Source: Isotricha intestinalis (taxonomy: Eukaryota > Ciliophora > Litostomatea > Vestibuliferida > Isotrichidae). From it: a DNA stretch of 16,478 nt. Below are positions 1 to 8,189 of the stretch, one piece after another. The position numbers and the translations under genes are program-made. The stretch is from NCBI GenBank assembly GCA_023807065.1, contig JAJJLU010004222.1, positions 1 through 16,478 on the forward strand. The letters are read 5' to 3'. Every line of letters begins with the position of its first letter. Within the stretch, counting starts at the first letter, position 1. The notes beneath the pieces are model-generated. The model did no database searches. It was not told where the DNA came from and saw nothing but the letters and a program-made list of their open reading frames with translations.

Positions 1-129
1 AAAATATGGAGATTTTTAAATGAATTTTAATATTTAAGTATTAAGATATCAAAATATAATAATAATTCCTAATATGATAAAAAAATTGAATATGAAAATT
101 CCATTTTTATCTAAATTTAATTTATTTAA

Positions 130-432
130 ATGAAATTATTGAACATTATTATTATAGTTATCCCATTTATAATGCAGTTCAAAGTTAATTTTTCAGAATT
201 AATAAAAATAATTGTAAAAGATTTATTTTTTCCTTTATTCATGTTTTATAAAGGTGTTTTTATTAATAAATATTCTGAAAAAGAATCTTTTTATCAAAAT
301 TCTCAAATTATTGTTTTTTATGAAGAAGATGATATGAAAAATGAAGTTTTCATAAATGGAACATCTTGTAAAATTTGTCTTCAAATAATATTATCTTGTG
401 CTAAAAAATCAATTGAATATATTACAAATTAA
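130..432 (+). CDS. Hydrophobic N-terminal protein, uncertain family (possible phospholipase D-like)
   Basis: I do not recognise this protein with confidence. The first roughly 50 residues are hydrophobic (MKLLNIIIIVIPF..., then LFFPLFMFYKG), suggesting one or two membrane segments, followed by a soluble part with FINGTSCKICLQIIL and CAKKSIEY. The pattern of a hydrophobic leader, then 'IIVFYEED', then a helix ending in AKKSI, resembles the start of mitochondrial phospholipase D-like (cardiolipin hydrolase) proteins. No HxK motif is visible downstream, so this is only a suggestion. The TAA at 430 is probably Gln: the frame stays open to a TGA near 690, and after a shift near 530 another frame reads ISDNLISNNFYRDIG to about 650. 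Under the standard code it would be a 100-residue orphan. Confidence 0.4.
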   Translation: MKLLNIIIIVIPFIMQFKVNFSELIKIIVKDLFFPLFMFYKGVFINKYSEKESFYQNSQIIVFYEEDDMKNEVFINGTSCKICLQIILSCAKKSIEYITN

Positions 433-822
433 ATTAAGTTTCTAGAAAAATTTTAAAATATAGGAGGAATTAATGAAATCATATTTATAATTATTAAATT
501 TATTTTTAATTATTTTTCTAAAAAAAAATTTAACCTTTTGATATATCAGACAATTTAATTTCTAATAATTTTTATAGGGACATTGGATTAAAAAATAAAA
601 AATTTTTAAATGTAAATTATATTATTTCTGGTAAAGAAAGTAATAATAATTTCCTAATCCTCATACATTTTAATTTGAATTAAAAATTCTTTATAATATC
701 AAGTATATTAAAAAATTTAAATTGTTTAGAATTTTACATTTTTATAAATAAATTATATAATTCACTGAAGAAAGTTTTAGAAACAAATCATTTTAAGAAA
801 TAGAATTCACACAAATAAAACA
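433..822. other. Stretch between the first gene and the 3' end of the protease-MORN gene
   Basis: About 390 bases. The left half may be the frame-shifted continuation of the preceding gene: a plus frame from about 535 to 660 reads as protein-like (SDNLISNNFYRDIGLKN, then NYIISGKESNNN). From about 690 to 822 I see only AT-rich sequence with no recognisable gene or structured element. The two neighbouring genes are convergent, so this is a shared 3' region. Confidence 0.4.
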
Positions 823-2839
823 TCAAAATTAGAATAAATAACAATTTTTTACATATTTATCATTTTTCCATTCACCTTCATATTTATTTCCATTATTATA
901 ATAATATATTCCTTTTCCTTCTCTTTTATTATTTTTCCATTCACCTTCATATTTATCTCCATTATTATAATAATATATTCCTTTTCCTTCCGTTTTATTA
1001 TTTTTCCATTCACCATCATATTTATTTCCATTATTACAATCAAATATTCCTTTTCCTTCTTTCACATCATTTTTCCATTCACCTTCATATTTATTTCCGT
1101 CATTATAATACTTTATTCCTTTTCCTTCTTTTTTATTATTTTTAAATTCACCATCATATTTATCTCCATTATTATAATAATATATTCCTTTTCCTTCCAT
1201 ATTACCATTTTTAAATTCACCATCATATTTATCTCCATTATTATAATAATATATTCCTTTTCCTTCTTTTTTATTATTTTTCCATTCACCATCATATTTA
1301 TCTCCATTATTACAATAAAATATTCCTTTTCCTTCTCTTTTATTATTTTTAAATTCACCATCATATTTCTCTCCATTATTATAATAAAATATTCCTTTTC
1401 CTTCCGCTTTATCATTATTCCATTCACCATCATATTTATTTCCATTATTATAATAATATATTCCTTTTCCTTCTTTTATGTCATTTTTCCATTCACCATC
1501 ATATTTATTTCCATTATTATAATAATATTTTCCTTTTCCTTCTTTTATACCATTTTTATATTCACCATCATATTTCTCTCCATTATTCCAATAAAATATT
1601 CCTTTCCCTTCTTTTATATCATTTTTAAATTCACCATCATATTTATCTCCATTATTATAATAATATATTCCTTTTCCTTCTCTTTTACCATTTTTATATT
1701 CACCTTCATATTTATCTCCATTATTATAATAATATATTCCTTTTCCTTCCATATTACCATTTTTATATTCACCATCATATTTATCTCCATCATTCCAATA
1801 AAATATTCCTTTTCCTTCTTTTTTATTGTTTTTATATTCACCATCATATTTATCTCCATCATTCCAATAAAATATTCCTTTTCCTTCTTTTATATCATTT
1901 TTCCATTCACCTTCATATTTATTTCCATTATTATAATAAAATATTCCTTTTCCTTCATATTTGTCATTTTTCCATTCACCATCATATTTATCTCCATTAT
2001 TATAATAATATATTCCTTTTCCTTCTTTTTTACCATTTTTCCATTCACCATCATATTTATCTCCATTATCATATTCTTTTATTATTACCCTAAAAATTAA
2101 ATAAATATATTTCTTACTCATTATTTGAATTTGAATTCTTTTTAAAATGTTGTTGAATATCTTCTAAAATAACTTTCATATAATTTCCTCTATTTAGATT
2201 TTTATTTGATTTTCCACAATGAATTCCTATAATTTTTAAAGAACCTATCATTAAAATTATTGGTGAACCTGAAGATCCTCCTTCAGTTGAAATTGTATGA
2301 AATATTTGATAATTATTTTCGATAGAATTAACTTTCCCTTTTTCAAATGAAGCTTCTTCTAAATTTGGATATTGAACCATCATTATTTCTTGATCTTTAT
2401 ATTGTTCATTAGGATTATCAGTATCAATATTACCATCAATTTCAAAATAATTATTATAATTTTCATTTTCAAAAATTTCTATACATGTATAATCATATTC
2501 TTCATTTGTACAAGTAAATCTATTTTTTGTTATTTCAATAACTTTATTTTCTTTATTATGTTCTATTTCTATTTTTGAACCTAATTTAATTTGTTCTTCA
2601 TTTAACACATGATTATTTGTTAATAATGCAATTATTGTTTTATTTTTCAAATTTAATTTACAAAAAAATCCAGTTCCCTTTCCTGTTATAATTTTACATA
2701 TAGCTGTTTGTTTTTCGAAACATTTTTCAAGAATATTAAGTGGAATTGGTTTATTATCATTAATTAATTGTTCTGGTTTATAATTCCATTTATCCATGTG
2801 ATTTAAATCCTCTATTGCTGATTGGTGTGAACATCCCAT
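823..2839 (-). CDS. Trypsin-like serine protease fused to 18 MORN repeats (spliced, 662 aa)
   Basis: Exon 1 is 2839-2118, the intron 2117-2090, exon 2 2089-823; the splice preserves frame (GA|G, Glu). Residues 1-240 form a chymotrypsin-fold peptidase of the DegP/trypsin-like type: His77 in TNNHV, Asp116 in EYDYT and Ser190 in GGSSGSP form a complete triad. There is no signal peptide, so it is probably cytosolic; the MGC start could be lipidated (N-myristoyl plus palmitoyl), though position 6 is Gln rather than Ser. From about residue 248, 18 near-identical 23-residue MORN units (NGDKYDGEWKN...KEGKG) run to the C-terminus; MORN repeats usually bind membranes or act as scaffolds. The stop is TGA at 823-825, after one TAA (829-831) that would read Gln. 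This is the only multi-kilobase gene here with no frame break, so it looks intact. Substrate unknown. Confidence 0.85.
838..2078 (-). repeat. 69-bp tandem repeat array, 18 units (codes MORN repeats)
   Basis: Eighteen consecutive 69-bp units with no spacer, each coding one 23-residue MORN unit; the last is degenerate (ends KNDKYVKNCYLF). Variation is confined to a few codons: Asp/Asn/Glu after the Gly, Trp/Tyr/Phe after GE, two or three residues before EGKG, and Tyr/Trp/Cys at the unit start. Very high DNA identity between units implies recent tandem duplication or homogenisation and makes copy number prone to change or mis-assembly. Confidence 0.95.
2090..2117 (-). other. 28-nt intron in the protease-MORN gene
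   Basis: On the minus strand the segment begins GTAAGAAATA and ends TTTAATTTTTAG. It contains the TAA that would otherwise end the protease frame two bases after the 5' splice site. Removing it joins the protease frame to the MORN frame with no change of phase (phase 2). Length, GTAAG donor and T-rich acceptor match short ciliate introns and the second intron at 4162-4192. Confidence 0.85.
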
Positions 2840-3392
2840 TTTTTGGCTTTTTTTTTAGATTTTTTTATTTATTTTATTATTTTTTTTCCAATATATATTT
2901 TTTTTTTTATTTTTTTTTTGTTGATGTTTTGATTTTTTTTCATTTAGAAAATGATATTAGTTATTGATTTTTTAAATTATTTTTTTTTTTGAAATAATTT
3001 TTGGGAAATATATATTATATTGGTTATGATTTAATTAAATATTATTAATCTCTATATTTACAATTCATTTTTATTCTATGTTTCCTTAAAGTTTTTATTT
3101 TTATACTAAATTAATGACTTTTGATTATTAAAATTAATTTAATTAATAAACAAAAATATTTAAACTTTGTATGACACCAATATAAAAAAAGAACAGACAA
3201 AAAATAAAAAATCCATTTAATACTTTTTAACCAAATAATCTTAATATTTTAGAAAAATGGAAGGTAGATATTACAATATTTAAATAATCACAAAAGTAAT
3301 TTAAAAAACAAATTTAAAACAAAACAATAATTTATGAATAAAAAGATTAATAAAAATCATATTTAATTATTTTCAATAAAATATATTGTTCT
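2840..3392. other. Intergenic region upstream of the protease-MORN gene
   Basis: About 550 bases of very AT-rich DNA with long T runs just upstream of the protease start (2860-2990) and mixed A/T sequence beyond. It must hold the promoter of the minus-strand protease-MORN gene and the 3' flank of the beta-rich gene ending at 3393. No coding frame with sensible composition, structured RNA or repeat was seen. Confidence 0.6.
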
Positions 3393-4241
3393 TCAAAAAT
3401 CAAAATCAAGGAAAAAAGAACTTTCGCTTTTTCCTTTGAGAGGAATTTTTTTTCTATAACCAGTAGTAACACTGAATCCTTTAACCATTACAGCTGCTAA
3501 TTCAACTCTGAAATTGAATTTGACTCCAAAAATCTTAAATTCAATTTCCAAAAAAACATAAGCCTTTAATTCTAAAGATTTTCTTTCAATATAAATATCT
3601 AAAATATGATTTTTTTTCATAATTTGTATATTTACATCCACCTCTAAAATTGCCTATTAATATAGAAATACCGATTCCAGCATTTACTTCAACTGGTTTT
3701 TGTCCTAGTTTAAGATATACTTCTCCTGAAATTGTAAGAGATGCTTCTCCCTAAGCATCAATAAAAAAGCTGTTATCTTCAATTCCAACATCTAATCCAA
3801 AAATTACGAATTTTTATCATTTGAATTATATATTTTTAATTCTAAATCATTTGTTTTCTTTTTTCATTTGTCAAATTCAGATTTATATTTATTTTCTAAT
3901 TCTAATTCTTTTTGTTTTATATCAACATGAGTTTTATCATTTAATTCTTTTTTTAATCTTCTTATTTCATTTGATTTAGATAAATTTTGTTCATTTAGTT
4001 TATTAATTTCAGAATCTTTTATTAATTGTAATTTTTTTAAATCTTCTATTTGATTTACCAATGATAATTCAGAAATTTTTTTATCTTTAATTAAATCAAT
4101 TATGTTTTTTAATTGATTAGGGAAATCTTCATTAATGTTTTTTAAATCTTGTTCTTTGTGACTAAATTAAAATAATAAAAATTTGCTCTTACCATTTTTT
4201 TTTCTGTTTTAATTATTAAAATTAAAAATTTTTTTTTTCAT
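3393..4241 (-). CDS. Coiled-coil protein with C-terminal beta-rich domain (spliced, frame-broken)
   Basis: Probable start ATG at 4239-4241 opens a Lys/Asn-rich first exon; a 31-nt intron (4162-4192) follows, then a coiled coil (DLKNINEDFPNQLKNIIDLI... to KQKELELENKYKSEFDK). A C-terminal region rich in beta-strand pattern (GEASLTISGEVYLKLGQK, VNAGIGISILIGNFRGG, FGVKFNFRVELAAVMV) ends FFLDFDF at TGA 3393-3395. One TAG is read as Gln (FIDAQGEAS). The frame is broken in about four places: the A10 run of exon 1, an in-frame TGA at 3864-3866, near 3810 and near 3610. The C-terminal part is noticeably less AT-rich than the coil. I recognise no named family; fusion of the two parts is inferred from their contiguity and the absence of a start codon for the second. 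Confidence 0.6.
4162..4192 (-). other. 31-nt intron in the coiled-coil/beta-rich gene
   Basis: Minus-strand segment starting GTAAGAGCAA and ending TTTTAATTTAG. It follows an A-rich exon ending AAAATG and precedes a clean coiled-coil frame (HKEQDLKN). Donor and acceptor match the 28-nt intron at 2090-2117. The phase fits only if the A10 run in exon 1 is one base off. Confidence 0.65.
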
Positions 4242-4478
4242 GAATTTTGTCGAAATGAAGGGAAGAACATTTTACAGAATTTTTTGAACCAATTATTGAT
4301 TAAATTACAAAAACATATAACCTTTATTAAAATATGATTGTAAAAATACTTTTCTATTTAATTAAAACTTTAATTCATTATGAACAAAAAGATATATTAA
4401 AAAAAAGATATTCAAGAAACAAATATAAATAATATTAATAAATCAATTTAATAAAGGAATATCTTATTATAATTGGAT

Positions 4479-4802
4479 ATGAAAATTAAATATCAAAATT
4501 AATCAGAATTTCAATACAATGACGATTAAAATATGATGAAGATAATGAAGCTTTTCAATTGAATGATCATATTATTGTTTTATTTTTAATAACATAAAAT
4601 TTCATTTGGGAGATAACTGGTGATTAATACTTAAAATATTTAAATATTTAAAAAAGAAAGTGAAAAAGATAAATTTATAAAGAATGAATTTGAATAAGTT
4701 AATTTTAATTCGAACTCATAATTAATTTATTAAGAAAAAAATAAATAGAAAAAATATGAAAGTATTATTTTATTAAATTATAACTTTTAAATAATATATT
4801 TT
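4479..4802 (+). CDS. Possible plus-strand coding fragment, hypothetical
   Basis: Read with TAA/TAG as Gln, this stretch gives protein-like runs in shifting frames: from ATG 4479 MKIKYQNQSEFQYNDDQ, then KYDEDNEAFQLNDHIIV and FIWEITGDQYLKYLNI, then KESEKDKFIKNEFEQVNF. Codon texture resembles the confident genes here, but at least two shifts are needed and no family is recognisable. It lies tail-to-tail against the adaptin fragment and head-to-head with the coiled-coil gene. It may equally be a decayed gene. Confidence 0.3.
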
Positions 4803-5396
4803 TCATTATTATATATTACCAATTCCAAAAATATCAAAGTCTTATTATTTACATTGTTATTATTATCATTTATGTTTGAAGATGGATTGATCCTAAACCA
4901 AAAATATCTTCTCCTAAAATATTATTATAATTTTGAAGATTAATATTACTTACATTTTTCATATTATTATTATTAGTATCATAAGCGGACACATCACCAA
5001 GACCTAATAAATCAACATCATTAACATTAACTTTATCTTTATTTATTTTTACTTTTTTCTTTTCTTTTTTACCTTCTTTTTCACTTGTTGAAGTATCTTC
5101 ATCTTTTTCATATAATAAATCTTCTTTTCTTAACATATCCACACATTTTTTATGATAAACACAACTCATATAAGTAATGTTAACTAAGACATCATCACAT
5201 AATTCTTGATCTTCAATTGTATCAAAAGGAGTGTTTCTGATAAAATCATTTCTTTTACAATATCAGGATCATTTTCTAATAATCTCCAATAAAAATATGC
5301 TCTATCTCTTACATCTGCATTTATTGTTTCTTATACCCCTTTTTATAATATTGATTTTACTAAATCTTCTGCTTTTTTATCCCAAATAATCCCCAT
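4803..5396 (-). CDS. Clathrin-adaptor (AP-1/AP-2 type) beta subunit, C-terminal part of trunk plus hinge
   Basis: The start of the frame reads KAEDLVKSIL, then NADVRDRAYFYWRLLENDPD and VKEMI. This matches the end of the beta-adaptin trunk, where animals and yeast have DLRDRGYIYWRLLS and later a SVYHKPP segment; here SCVYHKKC. A Lys/Glu/Asp-rich hinge follows with DLLGLGD and two DIFG[LI]G motifs (about 4900 and 4820), typical of clathrin- or accessory-binding hinges. Two internal codons (TAA) read as Gln. A frame break lies near 5240 and two more near 4885 and 4825; the end is TGA 4803-4805. The first ~480 trunk residues expected in the family are absent: a TGA sits immediately upstream of ATG 5394-5396 and nothing adaptin-like follows. 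So it is a truncated copy, or its 5' part lies elsewhere. Confidence 0.7.
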
Positions 5397-5627
5397 TCAT
5401 TTATTTATGAAAAATTTTAAAAAAAAAAAAATATTTTACTCAAAATAGATAAAAAAACTTTAATCAATTTAAAATAATTAATTGATTAAAAGTTAAATTA
5501 AATAAATAATATATGGAAAAAGACTGATTAAATAACAACTAAAAGAGGGTAACTGAAAAATAGAAAAAAATGTGGAATAAATTTTTTTTTTTGTATAAAA
5601 TTTTTAAAATATCATAAATTAATGATT
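5397..5627. other. AT-rich gap between adaptin fragment and Cys-rich gene
   Basis: About 230 bases with A and T homopolymers and no coding signal. The missing 5' two-thirds of the beta-adaptin gene is not here on either strand. Confidence 0.6.
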
Positions 5628-5969
5628 TTAATCATCGCATTGCATTATTAGATTATTCATTAATTTTTTTAAGAATACTTTTCCTCCTCCATTTTTTAAC
5701 CTACCCATTATAGAAAAAGCAGCAATTAATCTTTGAGGATCTCTGGAAGGCGGTTTAAAATTTTCATGGCACCCACAATTAAATCTCCAATTATAAAACC
5801 CTTTTTTCATTCCACAATCAGTGCAAATGATTTCACCGTTTGAATTAATATATTCTTTCAAAAAGCATCCTACATGTCTCCAATTAATATCATTTTGATT
5901 TTGGCATCCATCTACAAGACATTTGGAAACAAATTATACCAATTCTTCACCGTTATATTATTCTAACAT
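5628..5969 (-). CDS. Small Cys-rich, probably zinc-binding protein (113 aa)
   Basis: Starts at ATG 5967-5969 and reads MLEQYNGEELVQFVSKCLVD with both early Gln codons written TAA, so it is visible in full only under the ciliate code. Cys17, Cys22, His32, Cys35, Cys49, Cys52, Cys65, Cys67 and His68 (KCLVDGC, WRHVGC, CTDCG, NCGCH) form a pattern fitting one or two zinc sites. The C-terminal half (PSRDPQRLIAAFSIMGRL, then NGGGKVFLKKLMNNLI) has no Cys and looks helical. It resembles a small protein type I associate with ciliates, but I cannot name it. It ends at TAA 5628-5630 after QCDD with no TGA close behind in frame; a one-base shift reaches TGA within 25 bases, so the stop is either a true TAA or hidden by an indel. 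Confidence 0.7.
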
Positions 5970-6102
5970 TAAAAAAAAAAAATTTTAGCAATTTAATTGT
6001 CTTTTTATTTTAGTAATTTAATTTAAAGAAATAAATCATTAAATGTTATGATATGTTATTTATTAAAAAAGATTCAATAGCTAATGAATTTTCCATTGAA
6101 GA

Positions 6103-6367
6103 ATGAAACAAAAGAAATTAAAAATTTAATTTGTTAATATATTTTCTGAAATTAAATAGAAATAAATTCAAAATTCTTTAAATCATTATTATTCCAATAT
6201 TTCTTCAAAAAATAAATCTTATTTATCAAGTCATTTAGTTAAAAAAAAGGAAAATAATCATATAATTAATAAAAGAATGCCTTTTAATTTAACATTCAAT
6301 ACAAATACAATAAATTCAAAAAGTATTATTAATAAGTTCACTATATATAACAGAGGAATATTTAATT
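6103..6367 (+). CDS. N-terminal fragment of a hypothetical Asn/Lys-rich protein, cut by a GC-richer island
   Basis: From ATG 6103, reading TAA/TAG as Gln, a clean frame runs through SSKNKSYLSSHLVKKKENN and MPFNLTFNTNTINSKSII to NRGIFN near 6362. Its composition (Asn, Ser, Lys, Ile; AT-rich codons) matches the other genes here. At about 6368 base composition jumps, and although the same frame remains open to TGA 6538-6540 the residues become Gln/His-rich and implausible. I infer that the original gene is truncated or interrupted there. No family recognised. Confidence 0.4.
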
Positions 6368-6785
6368 AGCAAATAGCAGTCTAAATGCATTAGCAGTAAG
6401 ACTAGCACCAATACAAAAAGTTGAATGGATTAGTGCGACAGAATATACTAAACTTGATATTATTCAGTACAACAACAAGTTGTGTATGGCTGAAGTATCT
6501 TCACAGAACCACAATAGATAAAGTTTTATACCTTTATTGATATTATTTATAGATAGAAACTTCGGATGAGAGAAACAAAGTAGAGAATGTTTGAAAGGTT
6601 TAGTACCCCATCATCATTGGGTTAATCAGAATAAACTAATTAAAGGCAATGATACTTGAGACTATAAATGAAATTAAGAAGACAGAATAAGGAGAGAGGG
6701 ACAGATACAGATATTAAAAGAAGTAATTGTGTTTTAGAGATTCAGAAGCAGGATATCCCGTCAAATGGACATCAAAATAAAAATT
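6368..6785. other. Compositional island (~31% GC), unknown content
   Basis: About 420 bases at roughly 30-33% GC against about 10% on its right flank. On plus, one frame reads ANSSLNALAVRLAPIQKVEW and EYTKLDIIQYNN (6369-6570), and another reads ILETINEIKK and RDSEAGYPVKWTSK further right, both with TAA/TAG as Gln, so it may be a decayed coding sequence. It could also be a structured non-coding RNA, a germline-limited element or foreign DNA. I see no terminal repeats or target duplication. Confidence 0.45.
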
Positions 6786-7021
6786 GTATTTGCTAATATA
6801 GTAAGATTGACTAAAATATTTTTTAATTTGTAAAAATTGATTTCAATATTAATTAATTATAAAAAAATATTTATTATTATTTTGTTTTTGAGGAAGTTAA
6901 TCTTTTATCAAAAAAAATAAAATTGACATATTAAATAAATTATTTTTGATTAAAAAATAAGATAGTTTATTTTATATCTTTCCTTAAATAAATAAAATTT
7001 TATAATTCATAAAAAAAAAAA
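6786..7021. other. AT-rich upstream region of the membrane-protein gene
   Basis: Returns abruptly to about 10% GC. No gene seen; probably holds the promoter and 5' leader of the gene starting at 7022. Confidence 0.5.
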
Positions 7022-7750
7022 ATGAGGATTGGTCTTTTTATATTTTCAATAATAATTTTTATATCACCATTTAATATATTAAAATTGTTCAAATTAAATA
7101 ATTATCACGGATATTTATTGGGATTATTCAGTTTTTTGACAGCAATATTTTTGGGAATATGTCTAGGAATGGTTTTTTCTATTATTTCTCCAATATTTCT
7201 GATACCGGTAGAAGAGTATTTGATTAAAATATCGTGGAAAGGTTTTTTTACGATAATCTTTATACTTATATTGGTAGGAATTTTTATATGCATTTATTTT
7301 TTTCATCTTCAATATATTAAAAAACTTAAAGATGAAAATAACAATGCAGTTATTTTTATGTATCTTTCAGGATATTTTTTAGTTACTGCAATAATTGCCT
7401 TTTTCTATTCATTTTATATCAATCTTTTTGAATATTTAGGATTACCTCAATATATATATGAAAGTTTAAATTCAATTATGAATTATTTACCATATTATAT
7501 TTTTTTCTTGAATTTTGGTATTTGTATTTGTATATTTTTTTATTTAAAACAAAATAACAAATTTTTATTTTATCTTTCAATTGGAATATATTCAGGAGAA
7601 GTTATTATTAGTATAATTGGAGGTTTATTAGAGTCAGAGATAATAATAATTGGTTTCTCATTATTATTTCCATTGTTTTCTCTACTTATTGGAATTTATT
7701 TATATGTTAAATATACTCAAGAAGATAATTTAGAAAGTATAAAAGAATAG
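7022..7750 (+). CDS. Multi-pass membrane protein, hypothetical
   Basis: Intact frame of 242 residues from ATG 7022, the first ATG after an A-rich leader. Roughly seven hydrophobic segments at residues 3-20, 31-60, 74-96, 108-134, 153-175, 181-200 and 207-231; the loops are short and the C-terminus is charged (YTQEDNLESIKE). There is no conserved motif I can assign to a transporter or enzyme family. TAG 7748-7750 is the first stop; if TAG is Gln the frame continues to TGA 7823-7825 (267 residues), but the added sequence looks like 3' flank, so the true end is uncertain. It lies between two GC-richer islands but is itself AT-rich. Confidence 0.65.
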   Translation: MRIGLFIFSIIIFISPFNILKLFKLNNYHGYLLGLFSFLTAIFLGICLGMVFSIISPIFLIPVEEYLIKISWKGFFTIIFILILVGIFICIYFFHLQYIKKLKDENNNAVIFMYLSGYFLVTAIIAFFYSFYINLFEYLGLPQYIYESLNSIMNYLPYYIFFLNFGICICIFFYLKQNNKFLFYLSIGIYSGEVIISIIGGLLESEIIIIGFSLLFPLFSLLIGIYLYVKYTQEDNLESIKE

Positions 7751-7867
7751 GATATACTAATGGTGGTAATTTAGTTTAATGAAAAAAATTATTTCAAATA
7801 TTATTTTTTGAATTTTGAATTTTGATTTTTTTTTATTTATTTGAATTTATATTTTATTATTTTAAAC

Positions 7868-8185
7868 TACAGCCCTGTGTTCCCAATTATCATCTCTCTT
7901 TTTCCAAAATCTCCACTCATACATCCAATGCAGAGATAATGCATAATGTGACTGTACATGGGATCTCTCAAGCATGAATTTACAAAGGAAGGAATGTTCC
8001 TTGTGTATTTGGGAGGATAGTATCTGAAGGGTAAGACGGAAGTGACAAGAATTATCACCTTAGTTCCTGTCTCAGAGGAAATTAAAGGATTACACTCACT
8101 GATGTCTGTAATCTGCATCTGATGGGCATGGTATTTTTAGAGAGATGAACTGGTGCAAACTATGAGGAAGGAAGCTTTGATTACA
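7868..8185. other. Compositional island (~40% GC), unknown content
   Basis: About 320 bases at roughly 37-42% GC, the least AT-rich DNA in the window, with sharp edges. On minus an 83-codon stretch (8118-7867) contains MQITDISECNPLISS and RYYPPKYTRNIPSFV and is in frame with the membrane-protein gene to its right through one TAA (8137-8139). Codon texture differs completely from neighbouring genes. A small imperfect hairpin (GTGACAAGAATTATCAC, 8042-8058) is present. Candidates are a structured RNA gene, foreign or host DNA, or an element inserted into the membrane-protein gene. I recognise no known RNA family. Confidence 0.5.
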
Positions 8186-8189
8186 ACTA

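Noticed and set aside
838..2078. Regular repeat array resembling CRISPR
   Set aside because: Units are contiguous with no unique spacers, have a coding period of 69 bp and translate to MORN repeats; the DNA is eukaryotic in character.
2090..2121. MORN gene starting at ATG 2119-2121 overlapping the protease stop
   Set aside because: The N-terminal MSKKYIYLIF reading is simply the translated intron; splicing gives one continuous frame.
2372..2578. Hydrophobic plus-strand frame (68 codons)
   Set aside because: Antisense of the protease exon, which has a complete catalytic triad; F/I-rich reading is typical of antisense AT-rich coding.
4705..4720. TTCGAAC resembling a tRNA T-loop
   Set aside because: No matching acceptor, D or anticodon stems around it; flanks are A/T only.
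6368..6785. Transposon with terminal inverted repeats
   Set aside because: No inverted terminal repeats or target-site duplication found by eye at the island edges, and no transposase motif.
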